From Streptomyces sp. CB02923 (lineage in GTDB: Bacteria > Actinomycetota > Actinomycetes > Streptomycetales > Streptomycetaceae), in the NCBI RefSeq assembly GCF_001905005.1, contig NZ_LWKZ01000025.1, forward strand, positions 310,001 to 374,000: DNA of 64,000 nucleotides, written 5' to 3'. The notes below the pieces were generated by a model. The model worked only from the letters and a program-made list of their open reading frames with translations, did not search any database and was not told where the DNA came from. The translations under genes and the position numbers were made by a program. Below are positions 8,054-16,209 of the stretch, piece by piece (the first letter of the stretch is position 1; each line of letters opens with the position of its first letter).

Positions 8054-9022
8054 ATGGCCAAGAAGCGCCGTCCCCAGACCAAGGCCGCAGCACCGCAGAT
8101 CAAGGACGGCGAGGTGCCCGTCGTCGGAGCGCGCGAGCCCTGCCCCTGCGGCTCCGGCCGCCGCTACAAGGCGTGCCACGGCCGGACCGCGGCGCACGCC
8201 GCGACCGAGCTGGTGCAGCGCCCCTTCGAGGGCCTCCCGCGCGAGTGCGACTGGGTGGCACTGCGCGAGCTGGTGCCCGCCGCCACGGTCGAGTTGACGC
8301 TCAAGGACGGACTGCCCGAGGGCGTGCCCTCGGTGACACTGGCGACCGTCCTGCCCATGGCATGGCCGGCGCTGCGCCGCGACAACGGCGCCGTCCTGCT
8401 CGGCCTGCAGAACGACACCGCTTCGGGTGACCTCAGCCGCGATCTCGCCGACACGCTGCGCCGCGCGCTGGCCGCCGAGCCGGGCACGCCGGTCGCCGCC
8501 GAGCGCGCCGCCGCGGACGGTCCGCGTCTTCAGGACCTGCTGGACCCGGCCGCGCCCTTCGAGCCCCAGGTGCACAGCGGCTTCGAGTTCTGGGTGGAGG
8601 ACGCCGAGAACGCGACGGGCGAGGTCGCCGCCTCTCTGGAGCGGGCGAACGCCGCCGCCATCCCGACCGCGCGGCTGGACGGCCTGGAGGGCGCGTACTG
8701 GTGCGAGACGCCCGAGAAGAACCACCTGCGCTGGGTGATGGCCCACCCGGAGGAGCAGCTGCTGGACGCGCTGGCCCGGCTGCACGCCGCCGGTACGTCC
8801 TCGCTCGGTGAAGGCACCCGGCTGGTCGGGTCGTTCCGCGCGCACGGCCTGGTCGTGCCGGTCTGGGACCTGCCCTCCGGGACGGGGGCCGACGACGTGG
8901 CCAAGCCGGCCGCCGCGTTCGCCGAGCGGCTCGCCGCGGCGCTCGCCTCGGACGCGCCGCTGACGCCGGAGGAGCGCCGTGCCCGCGGCGGCCTCACCAA
9001 CCGTCAGGTGACGCTGAGCTGA
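8054..9022 (+). CDS. DUF5926 family protein with N-terminal SEC-C zinc motif
   Basis: 322-aa actinobacterial conserved protein. After a short Lys/Arg-rich start comes a SEC-C motif, EPCPCGSGRRYKACHG (about residues 30-45), the small zinc-binding tail also found at the end of SecA. The remainder has no recognised catalytic motif; a WRY-like aromatic block (EGAYWCETPEKNHLRWV) and a regularly acidic profile are visible. ATG 8054 is preceded by AGGAGAAAG. It stands alone, separated on both sides by long repeat-bearing spacers. Function unknown; the zinc motif suggests a protein- or nucleic-acid-associated role. Confidence 0.88.
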   Translation: MAKKRRPQTKAAAPQIKDGEVPVVGAREPCPCGSGRRYKACHGRTAAHAATELVQRPFEGLPRECDWVALRELVPAATVELTLKDGLPEGVPSVTLATVLPMAWPALRRDNGAVLLGLQNDTASGDLSRDLADTLRRALAAEPGTPVAAERAAADGPRLQDLLDPAAPFEPQVHSGFEFWVEDAENATGEVAASLERANAAAIPTARLDGLEGAYWCETPEKNHLRWVMAHPEEQLLDALARLHAAGTSSLGEGTRLVGSFRAHGLVVPVWDLPSGTGADDVAKPAAAFAERLAAALASDAPLTPEERRARGGLTNRQVTLS

Positions 9023-9521
9023 CCGTGGTCCGTGGGGCGCGGATCGGCCCGCCGGGCGTGACTCCGGTCACAACTGGACGTACCGACCAGTAAATACGCG
9101 TCCGGAATTCCACGATCGAATTTGCGAACCGCCGATCTCTTGTTACCGTTCTAGGAGCCCGGTCGCTGGTGCATCCCCCGTCGCCAGCGACCGGGCGCTT
9201 CCATGCCCGCGTCCGCAGGACCGAGCGGGCGGCCCCGGCCCCGCGAGAGCGCCGGGAGAACGCCACCGGGGACACCGTCCCGGCGCGACCGGCCCGCCAC
9301 ACCCCCTGTGAGCCCGCCTCCCGCCACGTCAGGCCCGCCGCGCACATTCCGGCGGCCCACTCGCTGCCACAGCCCCGTACCGGGCGTCCTGGACGCCGCG
9401 GGCAGCCCACCGCCGCGCCGGGCCCACGGCACACCTCCTGCCGCTCCCGTACCGTCATGGGTCCGAACCACCCCTGGTCATTGGTCCGACCACCCGGGGT
9501 CATCGGTCCGAACCACCCGGG
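9023..9521. other. Intergenic region with promoter-like box, hairpin and tandem repeat, 499 bp
   Basis: TTGCGA at about 9122 and TACCGT at about 9144 are spaced about 16 bp and could be a vegetative promoter reading straight into the 9157-9196 hairpin. Bases 9200-9455 look non-coding (Pro/Arg/Ala low-complexity in all frames). Bases 9460-9540 are a tandem repeat that runs into the 3' end of the next gene. Confidence 0.45.
9157..9196. terminator. Perfect 13-bp stem-loop
   Basis: GCCCGGTCGCTGG (9157-9169) and its exact reverse complement (9184-9196) flank a 14-nt loop. It lies 135 bp after the DUF5926 stop. It may end that transcript, but its place directly after a promoter-like sequence also allows a small structured RNA. 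Confidence 0.6.
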
Positions 9522-9540
9522 TCATCGGTCCGAACCGCCC
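9460..9540. repeat. 22-bp tandem repeat, about 3.6 units
   Basis: Units beginning GGTCCGA start at 9460 (23 bp), 9483, 9505 and 9527. The rightmost copies overlap the last codons and stop of the minus-strand secreted-protein gene, so the gene's end sequence is reiterated downstream. Confidence 0.85.
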
Positions 9541-10151
9541 TGCCCCGGCGCCGGGTTGCTGCCGGAGCGCAGCAGCTTCCGCTCGCCCCGCACGTCGGCG
9601 ACCTCCGCGACCGCGGCATACGGCGCCCGGACGCCGCCGGTCGTCGCCTCGCGCGGACTCTCGCAGGTCCCGGGCTCGTCACCGGCCGGCAGCTCGCAGT
9701 GCGCCTGTACGGTCCGGCCGTCCGGCCCCATCAGGGTCAGGACGGCGCGCAGGGGCTCACCGGAGGTGTTGCGGTAGTACGTACGCCCCCAAGTCCGCCC
9801 GCCCTCGGTGAGAACACACGTCTGGGCTTCCACCCCTTCGGGTGATGCGAGTTCGGGACCGCAGCGGGCGGCACGGCGGCCGTCGGACGCGGCCGGGCGA
9901 CCGGCACCGACGGGCGCCGCCGCGGTGCCCGCGCGCGGAGCCGGATGCGCGCCGCGGGACGGGCCCGGTGCCGCGTATGAGCCCGCCCGGACCGGAACAT
10001 TGACGTCCGGATGTGTAGCACTCGCGGAGTCATCGGCTGCCGACCGTTCAGATTCGGCCGGACCGGCGGTCGCGGCGGCCAGCGGCAGCGCGACGGCGAG
10101 CGCGACCGTGCTCGCCAGCGCGATCATGCGGAGATTCGGCGCACGCTCCAT
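9522..10151 (-). CDS. Secreted hypothetical protein
   Basis: 209-aa protein with an N-terminal signal peptide (MIALASTVALAVALPLAAATAG; cleavage expected around residues 29-32), followed by a 60-residue Ala/Pro/Gly-rich linker and a small C-terminal domain. That domain has four cysteines (ARCGPEL, AQTCVLT, AHCELP, GTCESP), which could form two disulfides in the extracytoplasmic protein. A TWGRTYYRNTSGEPLRAVLTLMGPDG segment suggests a beta-rich fold. I do not recognise the family. An ATG eight codons inside the chosen start gives a shorter signal sequence. The 3' end lies in a tandem repeat. Confidence 0.7.
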   Translation of the reverse strand: MERAPNLRMIALASTVALAVALPLAAATAGPAESERSAADDSASATHPDVNVPVRAGSYAAPGPSRGAHPAPRAGTAAAPVGAGRPAASDGRRAARCGPELASPEGVEAQTCVLTEGGRTWGRTYYRNTSGEPLRAVLTLMGPDGRTVQAHCELPAGDEPGTCESPREATTGGVRAPYAAVAEVADVRGERKLLRSGSNPAPGQGGSDR

Positions 10152-10460
10152 GGGACCACCTGGGGTTGTCAGGGCGACGGATTGACCGCCGGATTGACGG
10201 TGCGCCGAACATATCGGCCCGGAACGGGCACATACCGGGCCCGTACCCCCGAATCCCCGCCAACACCGGGCAGCTCACACCCGTACGAGTGAACCGCCCG
10301 CGCGTTCTTTGTCCGCGCCGAGCGGTGGGAGGGGGCCCGGGAGGGGCCCGGGAGGGGTCCGGAAGGGGATGCGAAGGAGTTCGGAAGGGGACGCTTCGGT
10401 GCGGCCGGGCGCGACGGACGACGGCGGGGCGCCGCAGCGGGCGCCCCTCGGCCCGGCGGT
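10152..10460. other. Intergenic region, 309 bp
   Basis: Upstream region of the secreted-protein gene and downstream region of the primase-like gene. A purine-rich stretch repeats GGGAGGGGCCC two to three times at about 10327-10360. I see no gene. Confidence 0.4.
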
Positions 10461-11180
10461 TCAGTACGCGAGCCGGCTGCCGCCGTCCGGCGCGCTGGTG
10501 CTCGCGGTGACCAGGGCGTCCACGATGGTTTCCACCTGCGGCAGCCAGGGCGCTGCCGGGCCGGTGCCCGGCGACCGCTCCCAGTGCACCTTGCCCGCGC
10601 CGATCTGCGAGGGCGGCAGCACCACGTAACCGCCCTCGCTGTGAAAGCGCAGCGAGCTGGGTACCCAGTCCCGGGAGTGCAGCAACTCGCCCAGTTCCGC
10701 GAGGGAGTACGGGGCGACCAGCAACGACCAGCGGGTAGGGGTGGCGACGACCGGGCCGGTCCGGACGCCGAAGTGGTCCAGGGCGGCCAGCGCCCGCGCC
10801 CCGGCGACGGCCGGCAGGCTCAGCGCGCAGGGCGCGCGGCCGCCGGTGGCCAGCAGGACGGGCGCGGTCGGCCGGTTCGTCCACCACCAACGCACCATGC
10901 GGGCATCGGTGGTGGCCGCGAACAGGCCGGGGTCGAAGGGGTGCGCGCCGGGCACCACACAGTCCGGGTCCGGGCAGCTGCACGGGCGCGTCCCGCGCTC
11001 GGCGCGGCCGCGTCCGCCGGGTGGCTTGCCGCCCGCCTGTTTCCCGCCGGTCCGCAGCCCGACGCCCGGGAGTACGGGCCACTGCCACTCGGTGGCGCAG
11101 TGGAGCGCCGCACCGAGCAGCGCCGACCTTCCACTGCGCCGGAGCTGGAGCTTGCGTCGCCTTCCGAGGATCTCGCGCAT
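10461..11180 (-). CDS. Bifunctional DNA primase/polymerase-like protein (N-terminal domain only)
   Basis: 239-aa protein similar to the Streptomyces group annotated as bifunctional DNA primase/polymerase, N-terminal. The start MREILGRRRKLQLRR followed by LLGAALHCATEWQWPVLPGV matches that group as I remember it. A Cys/His cluster (CSCPDPDCVVPGAHP) could bind zinc, and RWSLLVAPYSLAELGELL and HSEGGYVVLPPSQIG correspond to the prim-pol fold core. There is no helicase domain, so the protein is a stand-alone domain of unproven activity. ATG 11180 has GGAAAGGA upstream. No replication partner is nearby. Confidence 0.75.
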   Translation of the reverse strand: MREILGRRRKLQLRRSGRSALLGAALHCATEWQWPVLPGVGLRTGGKQAGGKPPGGRGRAERGTRPCSCPDPDCVVPGAHPFDPGLFAATTDARMVRWWWTNRPTAPVLLATGGRAPCALSLPAVAGARALAALDHFGVRTGPVVATPTRWSLLVAPYSLAELGELLHSRDWVPSSLRFHSEGGYVVLPPSQIGAGKVHWERSPGTGPAAPWLPQVETIVDALVTASTSAPDGGSRLAY

Positions 11181-11827
11181 GAGCGCTCGTTCCTTTCCGT
11201 TAACGCCGAGGGCTGGGTCCATCGCACTACATGCCGGTTCATGCCGCTGCGTGGCGTTACGAGGTGGCTCCTGCGAACCCCTGACGCCACGTGGATCTCT
11301 GGTCACTGCCTGTACGGAGCAGCGCATCACGCCATACGCCGAGCGTGGAACGTGGCGGAGGGTGGCGCGCGCATGGCGCTTGCTGTCCCGTGGAGCGGTT
11401 CCGCCACTTGGGGGTGCGGTGCGGCGCGGTCGTCGCCGTGTTAGACGCCCGTGCCGGTCGGAGAGTTCCGGCGCGGCCCCAACTGACTCCGCGCCTTTCC
11501 GAGTACGTACCCGCCATGGTGGTGATGACGCACTGTCGAACGCCGCCAGTCGACCTCAAATTGACGTTCGGGGGGATATTTTCCGGCCAACTTCCTCGCC
11601 TCAATGACACCACAAACCCCACGGGGACAATGCTGGACATCGTGTCACCAGGGCGTGTACATGTGGAGGCATTAATAGCGGAGCAGCATGACATGGGGGT
11701 TTGCGATGCTATTGAGGAAATTGAGCAGTTCGACACACTACTCAACAACACTCAACAAAATGCCGCAATCCGCTCCAACAAGCGGTCTGACCTGGGGTTT
11801 CACCCGGCGCTACGTAAGCCGTCGGCC
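11181..11827. other. AT-richer intergenic region, 647 bp
   Basis: Spacer between the divergent primase-like and phosphatase genes. The left part contains an inverted repeat GTGGCGT/ACGCCAC (about 11250-11290). Bases 11520-11800 are clearly AT-richer than the rest of the window, with runs such as ACTCAACAACACTCAACAAA (about 11739-11760). An in-frame ATG at 11630 could add 66 residues to the phosphatase, but that stretch lacks normal codon bias. It is more likely a regulatory region. Confidence 0.45.
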
Positions 11828-13567
11828 ATGACCACCCCTCACGTTCCGAAAGTGGCTGGAATCGAACCAGCACTTCCCGCCCCCACTCACACTGCCGAGT
11901 CCGCAGCCGCAGCAGCCCCTGCGGACACCCCACCCGAAGCCCGCCCCACCGATGTCCAGGACCGCCTGGCCGGCTGGATCTCCGACCTCACCACGCTGCA
12001 CGGCCTCACCGAGCAGCTGGCCCGTACGCGGACCCTCGACGCCGCCCTCCGGGAGCTGCTGCGCGCCGGTGCCTCCCTGGTGGGCGCCCGGCGCGGACTG
12101 GTGGTCCTCGAACCGTCCGACGGGCGCGGGCCGGACACCACCATCGGCCTCGGCCTCGGCCGGGCGGACATCGGCCACATCGAGACCGTGCCGCGCCGCG
12201 CGCTGTCCTTCGGCCGGATTCTCGACGGCCTCCCCGTGCCGGACGGTCACGAGCGGGACCGCACGCCCGGCTCGGACGGCGGCCCGGACGGCGGGCAGGC
12301 CAGCGGGCAAGCCGGCGGGCAGGCCGGTGCGGCGGCGGACGGCGGCCCCCTGGACGGCGGGCCCTTGGACAGCGGACCCCTGGACAGCGGGCGCGCGGAC
12401 GGCTCCGGCTGCGTCGCCTGCGGACGCGGCGACGTCGCCCAGCCCGACATCCCCGGCGAACCCGGACTCGACCCCCGCCTACGCGAGGTCGCCGCCCGCC
12501 TCGGGTACGCGGCCAGCTACGCCGTACCGCTGGAGGCCGGTTCCGTCGGCCGGTTCGGCGCCGCGGTCTGGCTCTACGACGAACCCGCCCAGCCCGCCGA
12601 GCGGCAGCGCCACCTCGTCGGCCGCTACCTCGCGTACGCCGCCGAACACCTCGCCCGCCTCCTCGAACTGCACCGCCAGCGGCAGACCGTTGCGACACTG
12701 CGCGAGGAGCTGCTGCCCAGCAGGCTGCCCCGCGTCCCCGGCGTGCGGCTCGCGGTACGGCACGCCTCCGGGCCGCTCGGCGGCGGCGACTGGTACGACG
12801 CCCTGCCGCTGCCGGACGGCGCACTGGGCCTGGCGGTCGGCTCCGTCACCGGCTCCGGGCCGGGCGCGGTGGCCGCCATGGGGCGGCTGCGCGCTTCACT
12901 GCGCGCCTACGCGGTGATGGAGGGCGAGGACCCGGTCGCGGTCCTCTCCGACCTCGAACTGCTGCTGCGGCTGACCGAACCGGCGCGCAGCGCGACGGCC
13001 CTGTTCGCCTTCGCCGAGGCGCCGCAGGGTGTGCCGGGTGCACCGGGCGTACCGGGCATGCCAGGTGTACCGGGTGCACCGGGCGCCGGTGCGGGACCGG
13101 GTGCCGGTGCGTACGGCGGGTCCGGAGCCGGCGGATACGGAGGGGCCGGGTCCGGCGGAACGCACGGCGGACGGACCGGCGGCGCGACGGCCGCGCGCCG
13201 GATCGTGCTGGCCGGGGCGGGCCACTGCCCGCCGCTGATCATCGGCGACCGGCGCACCGAGTACGTGGAGACCTCGCTGTCCGCGCCGCTGGGCATGCTG
13301 GCGTGCTGGGAAGCGCCCAGCGTCGCGCTGGCACCGGCGCCAGGAGAAACCCTTCTGCTGTACAGCGACGGGCTGCTGCGCCGCACCGGCGAGCCGATGG
13401 ACCGCGCCTTCGCCCGGCTGCACTCCGCCGCCGCGGGCGTCCCCCGGTCCGTACGCCACGATCCCGAGGCGCTGACGGACCACCTGCTGCGCACCCTGCT
13501 GCCGGACGGGCTCGACGACCCGGAGTCCCCGGAGGACGTGGTGGTGCTCGCGGCGTACTTCGAGTAG
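11828..13567 (+). CDS. GAF-domain SpoIIE-type (PP2C) serine/threonine phosphatase
   Basis: 579-aa signalling phosphatase of the kind that dephosphorylates anti-anti-sigma factors. Residues about 40-235 form a GAF sensor domain (DRLAGWISDLTTLHGLTEQLA start, LVGARRGLVVLEP, AASYAVPLEAG), and about 270-579 a SpoIIE phosphatase domain (GGGDWYDALPLPDG metal motif, SVTGSGPGAVAAMGRLR, LAGAGHCPPLII, LLLYSDGLLRR). Two low-complexity insertions break the domains: an Asp/Gly/Gln-rich one inside GAF (about 145-195) and a collagen-like Gly-Pro plus Gly-rich one inside the phosphatase domain (about 401-452). The usual second-position Asp of the metal motif is seen as DW; active-site integrity looks good. 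ATG 11828 is chosen; ATG 11630 is an alternative. Its last codons begin a tandem repeat. Confidence 0.9.
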   Translation: MTTPHVPKVAGIEPALPAPTHTAESAAAAAPADTPPEARPTDVQDRLAGWISDLTTLHGLTEQLARTRTLDAALRELLRAGASLVGARRGLVVLEPSDGRGPDTTIGLGLGRADIGHIETVPRRALSFGRILDGLPVPDGHERDRTPGSDGGPDGGQASGQAGGQAGAAADGGPLDGGPLDSGPLDSGRADGSGCVACGRGDVAQPDIPGEPGLDPRLREVAARLGYAASYAVPLEAGSVGRFGAAVWLYDEPAQPAERQRHLVGRYLAYAAEHLARLLELHRQRQTVATLREELLPSRLPRVPGVRLAVRHASGPLGGGDWYDALPLPDGALGLAVGSVTGSGPGAVAAMGRLRASLRAYAVMEGEDPVAVLSDLELLLRLTEPARSATALFAFAEAPQGVPGAPGVPGMPGVPGAPGAGAGPGAGAYGGSGAGGYGGAGSGGTHGGRTGGATAARRIVLAGAGHCPPLIIGDRRTEYVETSLSAPLGMLACWEAPSVALAPAPGETLLLYSDGLLRRTGEPMDRAFARLHSAAAGVPRSVRHDPEALTDHLLRTLLPDGLDDPESPEDVVVLAAYFE

Positions 13568-13624
13568 GGCGGCGTACTTCGGGCAGGGCGGCGTACTTCG
13601 AGTAGGGCGCCGTACTTCGAGTAT
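13550..13624. repeat. 19-bp tandem repeat that starts inside the phosphatase stop region
   Basis: Four units of GCGGCGTACTTCGAGTAGG start at 13550, 13569, 13588 and 13607 with a few substitutions. The first unit is the last five codons plus stop (AAYFE*) of the phosphatase gene, so the gene end has been copied three more times downstream. Confidence 0.92.
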
Positions 13625-13785
13625 CCGAGTAGGGGCGCAGAGCCCGGTGCCCCCGCGTGTCCGCCCCGCCACCCGCTGTCGGCGGCGCATGTCCGGACTG
13701 TCTGATACCTCACCGCTTCCGGCCCCTGGACCGCGTTCCCTGCGCACTTACGATGGAACGCGGTGCAGTCTTACAAGGAGGCATA

Positions 13786-15258
13786 GTGACCGACGAGCTC
13801 ACGCCGGAGACCCCGGACGAGGACGAGCAGCCGATCCAGCAGCGCAAGAACGGCCTTTACCCGGGTGTATCGGACGAGCTCGCGGAGAACATGACGTCGG
13901 GCTGGGCCGACACCGAGCTGCGGGACCTGGAGCCCATCGAGCAGGCTCCGAACGCGGCCCGGCGGCGCGCGGCGCTGTCCCGCCGCTTCCCCGGTGAGCG
14001 CCTGGTGATCCCGGCGGGCAACCTGAAGACCCGCTCCAACGACACCGAGTACGACTTCCGCGCCTCGACGGAGTTCGTCTACCTCACGGGCGACCAGACC
14101 GACGACAGCGTGCTCGTCCTGGAGCCCCGCGAGAACGGCGAGGGCCACGACGCGACCGTCCACCGGCTGCCCCGCTCCGACCGGGCGAACGGCGAGTTCT
14201 GGCTGGACGGCATGGGCGAGCTGTGGGTCGGCCGCCGCAACAGCCTGACCGAGGCCGCCACGCTGCTCGGTGTGGCCTGCGCCGACGTGCGTGAGCTGGC
14301 CGGCGCGCTGCGCGGGGCGACCGGCCCGGTCCGCGTCGTCCGCGGCCACGACGCCGGCATCGAGGAGGCGCTGGCCGACAAGGTCACCGCCGAGCGCGAC
14401 GAAGAGCTGCGGGTGTACCTCTCCGAGGCGCGCCTGGTGAAGGACGACTTCGAGATCGGCGAGCTGCAGAAGGCGGTCGACTCGACCGTGCGCGGCTTCG
14501 AGGACGTCGTGAAGGTCCTCGACAAGGCCGAGGCGACCAGCGAGCGCTACATCGAGGGAACGTTCTTCCTGCGTGCCCGCGTCGAGGGCAACGCCGTCGG
14601 CTACGGCTCGATCTGCGCCGCGGGGCCGCACGCCACCACGCTGCACTGGGTCCGCAACAGCGGCCAGGTGCGCTCCGGCGACCTGCTCCTGCTGGACGCG
14701 GGCGTGGAGACCACCAGCCTCTACACCGCGGACGTCACCCGTACGCTGCCGATCGACGGCACGTACAACGACCTCCAGCGCAAGATCTACGACGCCGTGT
14801 ACGAGGCCCAGGAGGCGGGCATCGCGGCGGTCAAGCCGGGCGCCGCGTTCCGCGACTTCCACGACGCGTCGCAGCGCGTGCTCGCCGAGAAGCTGGTGGA
14901 GTGGGGCCTGGTCGAGGGCCCGGCGGACCGGGTGCTGGAGCTGGGGCTGCAGCGCCGCTGGACGCTGCACGGCACCGGCCACATGCTCGGCCTGGACGTC
15001 CACGACTGCGCCGCCGCCCGTACGGAGTCGTACGTCAACGGTCCGCTGGAGGCCGGCATGGTGCTGACCGTCGAGCCCGGCCTGTACTTCCAGGCGGACG
15101 ACCTGACCGTCCCGGAGGAGTACCGCGGCATCGGCGTCCGCATCGAGGACGACATCCTCGTCACCGAGGACGGCAACCGGAACCTGTCCGCCGCGCTGCC
15201 GCGCCGCGCGGACGAGGTCGAGGCGTGGATGGCGGGGCTGACCGGGCGCCAGGCCTGA
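13786..15258 (+). CDS. pepP: Xaa-Pro aminopeptidase (aminopeptidase P, M24B)
   Basis: 490-aa metallopeptidase that removes N-terminal residues preceding proline. An N-terminal creatinase-like domain (about 1-235) is followed by the pita-bread domain carrying all five dinuclear metal ligands: Asp304 and Asp316 (DAGVETTSLYTAD), His399 (HGTGHMLGLDVHD), Glu430 (EPGLYF) and Glu454 (RIEDDI). No signal peptide, so cytoplasmic. GTG 13786 is supported by AAGGAGG ending 5 bp upstream. Length is normal for actinobacterial PepP. It is followed by a 17-bp tandem repeat and a strong hairpin, so it is probably transcribed alone. Confidence 0.95.
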   Translation: MTDELTPETPDEDEQPIQQRKNGLYPGVSDELAENMTSGWADTELRDLEPIEQAPNAARRRAALSRRFPGERLVIPAGNLKTRSNDTEYDFRASTEFVYLTGDQTDDSVLVLEPRENGEGHDATVHRLPRSDRANGEFWLDGMGELWVGRRNSLTEAATLLGVACADVRELAGALRGATGPVRVVRGHDAGIEEALADKVTAERDEELRVYLSEARLVKDDFEIGELQKAVDSTVRGFEDVVKVLDKAEATSERYIEGTFFLRARVEGNAVGYGSICAAGPHATTLHWVRNSGQVRSGDLLLLDAGVETTSLYTADVTRTLPIDGTYNDLQRKIYDAVYEAQEAGIAAVKPGAAFRDFHDASQRVLAEKLVEWGLVEGPADRVLELGLQRRWTLHGTGHMLGLDVHDCAAARTESYVNGPLEAGMVLTVEPGLYFQADDLTVPEEYRGIGVRIEDDILVTEDGNRNLSAALPRRADEVEAWMAGLTGRQA

Positions 15259-15272
15259 TCACAGCCGCTGCC

Positions 15273-15357
15273 GTGATCGCGTCGTAGGCGCGGTCGCGTC
15301 GCACGCGCGGTCGCGTCGTAGTCGCGGTCGCGTCGCACGCGCAGTCGCAGTCGCCAG
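15273..15357. repeat. 17-bp tandem repeat, five units
   Basis: Units start at 15273, 15290, 15307, 15324 and 15341 around the consensus GCGGTCGCGTCGCACGC; units 2 and 4 are identical. Lies between the pepP stop and the shared terminator. Confidence 0.9.
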
Positions 15358-15358
15358 G

Positions 15359-15396
15359 AGGCGGCCGGTGGTCCCTGAAGGGGTCACCGGCCGCCT
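15359..15396. terminator. Bidirectional terminator between pepP and tetR
   Basis: AGGCGGCCGGTG (15359-15370) pairs perfectly with 15385-15396 around a 14-nt loop. It sits between two converging stop codons (15258 and 15406) and can serve both genes. Confidence 0.75.
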
Positions 15397-15405
15397 TCGG
15401 TGCTT

Positions 15406-16209
15406 TCAGGTGCTTCCCGTGCTTCTCGCGCTTCCCGTGCTTCCGGCGCTCCCGGCGTCCTCGGTCGCTCTCGTACGGCCGTCCTGCCCGGTCTCTTCGG
15501 CGTCCCGCACAGCGCCCGCTCCGCCCTCGGCAGGCGCGGGAGCCTCGCCAGGCGCGGGAGCCTCGGCAGGCGCGGGAACCTCAACAGGCACGCGAGCCTC
15601 GCCAGGCGCGAAAACCCCGGCGCGTGCCGCCGCCCAGGCGGCCTCGGCGGCGCGGTCGGCCAGCCGGAGGTCGACGGGCTTGCGGGCGATCAGCAGCCGG
15701 TAGTAGAAGGGCGCGCCCAGGGCGGCCAGGACCTCGTCCGGATCGGCGCCCAAGGGCAGTTCCCCGCGTTCCGCCGCGCGCGGCACCATGCTGCCGGCCA
15801 ACCGCAGCCGCTCGTCGAAGAACTGCCGCAGCACGTCGGCGGCCTCGGGCTGGCGGGCGGCGGCGGACACCACCGCCTCCAGCAGCCCGCGGTAGCGCGG
15901 CTGTGCGTAGAAGGCGGCGATCGAACGGGCCAGTGTGCGCAGGTCGCCGAGGAGCGTGCCGGTGTCCGGGAGCGGGATCTCGCCGCTCACGTCGGACATC
16001 AGCTCGCAGACGAGCCCCTCGGTGGAGCGCCAGCGGCGGTAGATCGTCGCGACGTGCACCCCGGAGCGCTGGGCGATCCGCTCCATGGTGAGCGCGGCGT
16101 ATCCGCCCTCCCCCAGTTCCTCGAAGACCGCGTCCAGTACGGCTTGTCTCGTACGCGCGGTACGTCCCCCCGGCCGGGACGCTCCGGGAGAGGGCTGCGC
16201 TGTGCTCAC
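15406..16209 (-). CDS. TetR family transcriptional regulator
   Basis: 267-aa regulator. An N-terminal TetR helix-turn-helix is clear at about residues 15-65 (RQAVLDAVFEELGEGGYAAL, IAQRSGVHVATIYRRWRSTEGL). The ligand domain follows (about 75-195), with the usual LLIARKPVDLRLADRAAEAAW end. Beyond residue 200 is an unusual Ala/Pro/Glu then Gly/Ser/Thr-rich tail (PAPAEAPAPGEAPAPAE, STGSARSTGST) absent from typical TetR proteins of about 200 aa; it looks like repeat expansion at the 3' end. GTG 16209 is the start. No divergent target gene adjoins; upstream is a repeat-rich spacer. Confidence 0.9.
   Translation of the reverse strand: MSTAQPSPGASRPGGRTARTRQAVLDAVFEELGEGGYAALTMERIAQRSGVHVATIYRRWRSTEGLVCELMSDVSGEIPLPDTGTLLGDLRTLARSIAAFYAQPRYRGLLEAVVSAAARQPEAADVLRQFFDERLRLAGSMVPRAAERGELPLGADPDEVLAALGAPFYYRLLIARKPVDLRLADRAAEAAWAAARAGVFAPGEARVPVEVPAPAEAPAPGEAPAPAEGGAGAVRDAEETGQDGRTRATEDAGSAGSTGSARSTGST

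Noticed and set aside
11846..11872. tRNA T-arm and 3' acceptor look-alike (GCTGG-TTCGATT-CCAGC on the minus strand)
   Set aside because: No D-arm, anticodon arm or 5' acceptor half is found next to it, and it lies inside the phosphatase reading frame (VAGIEPA). A remnant att site is possible but unsupported.
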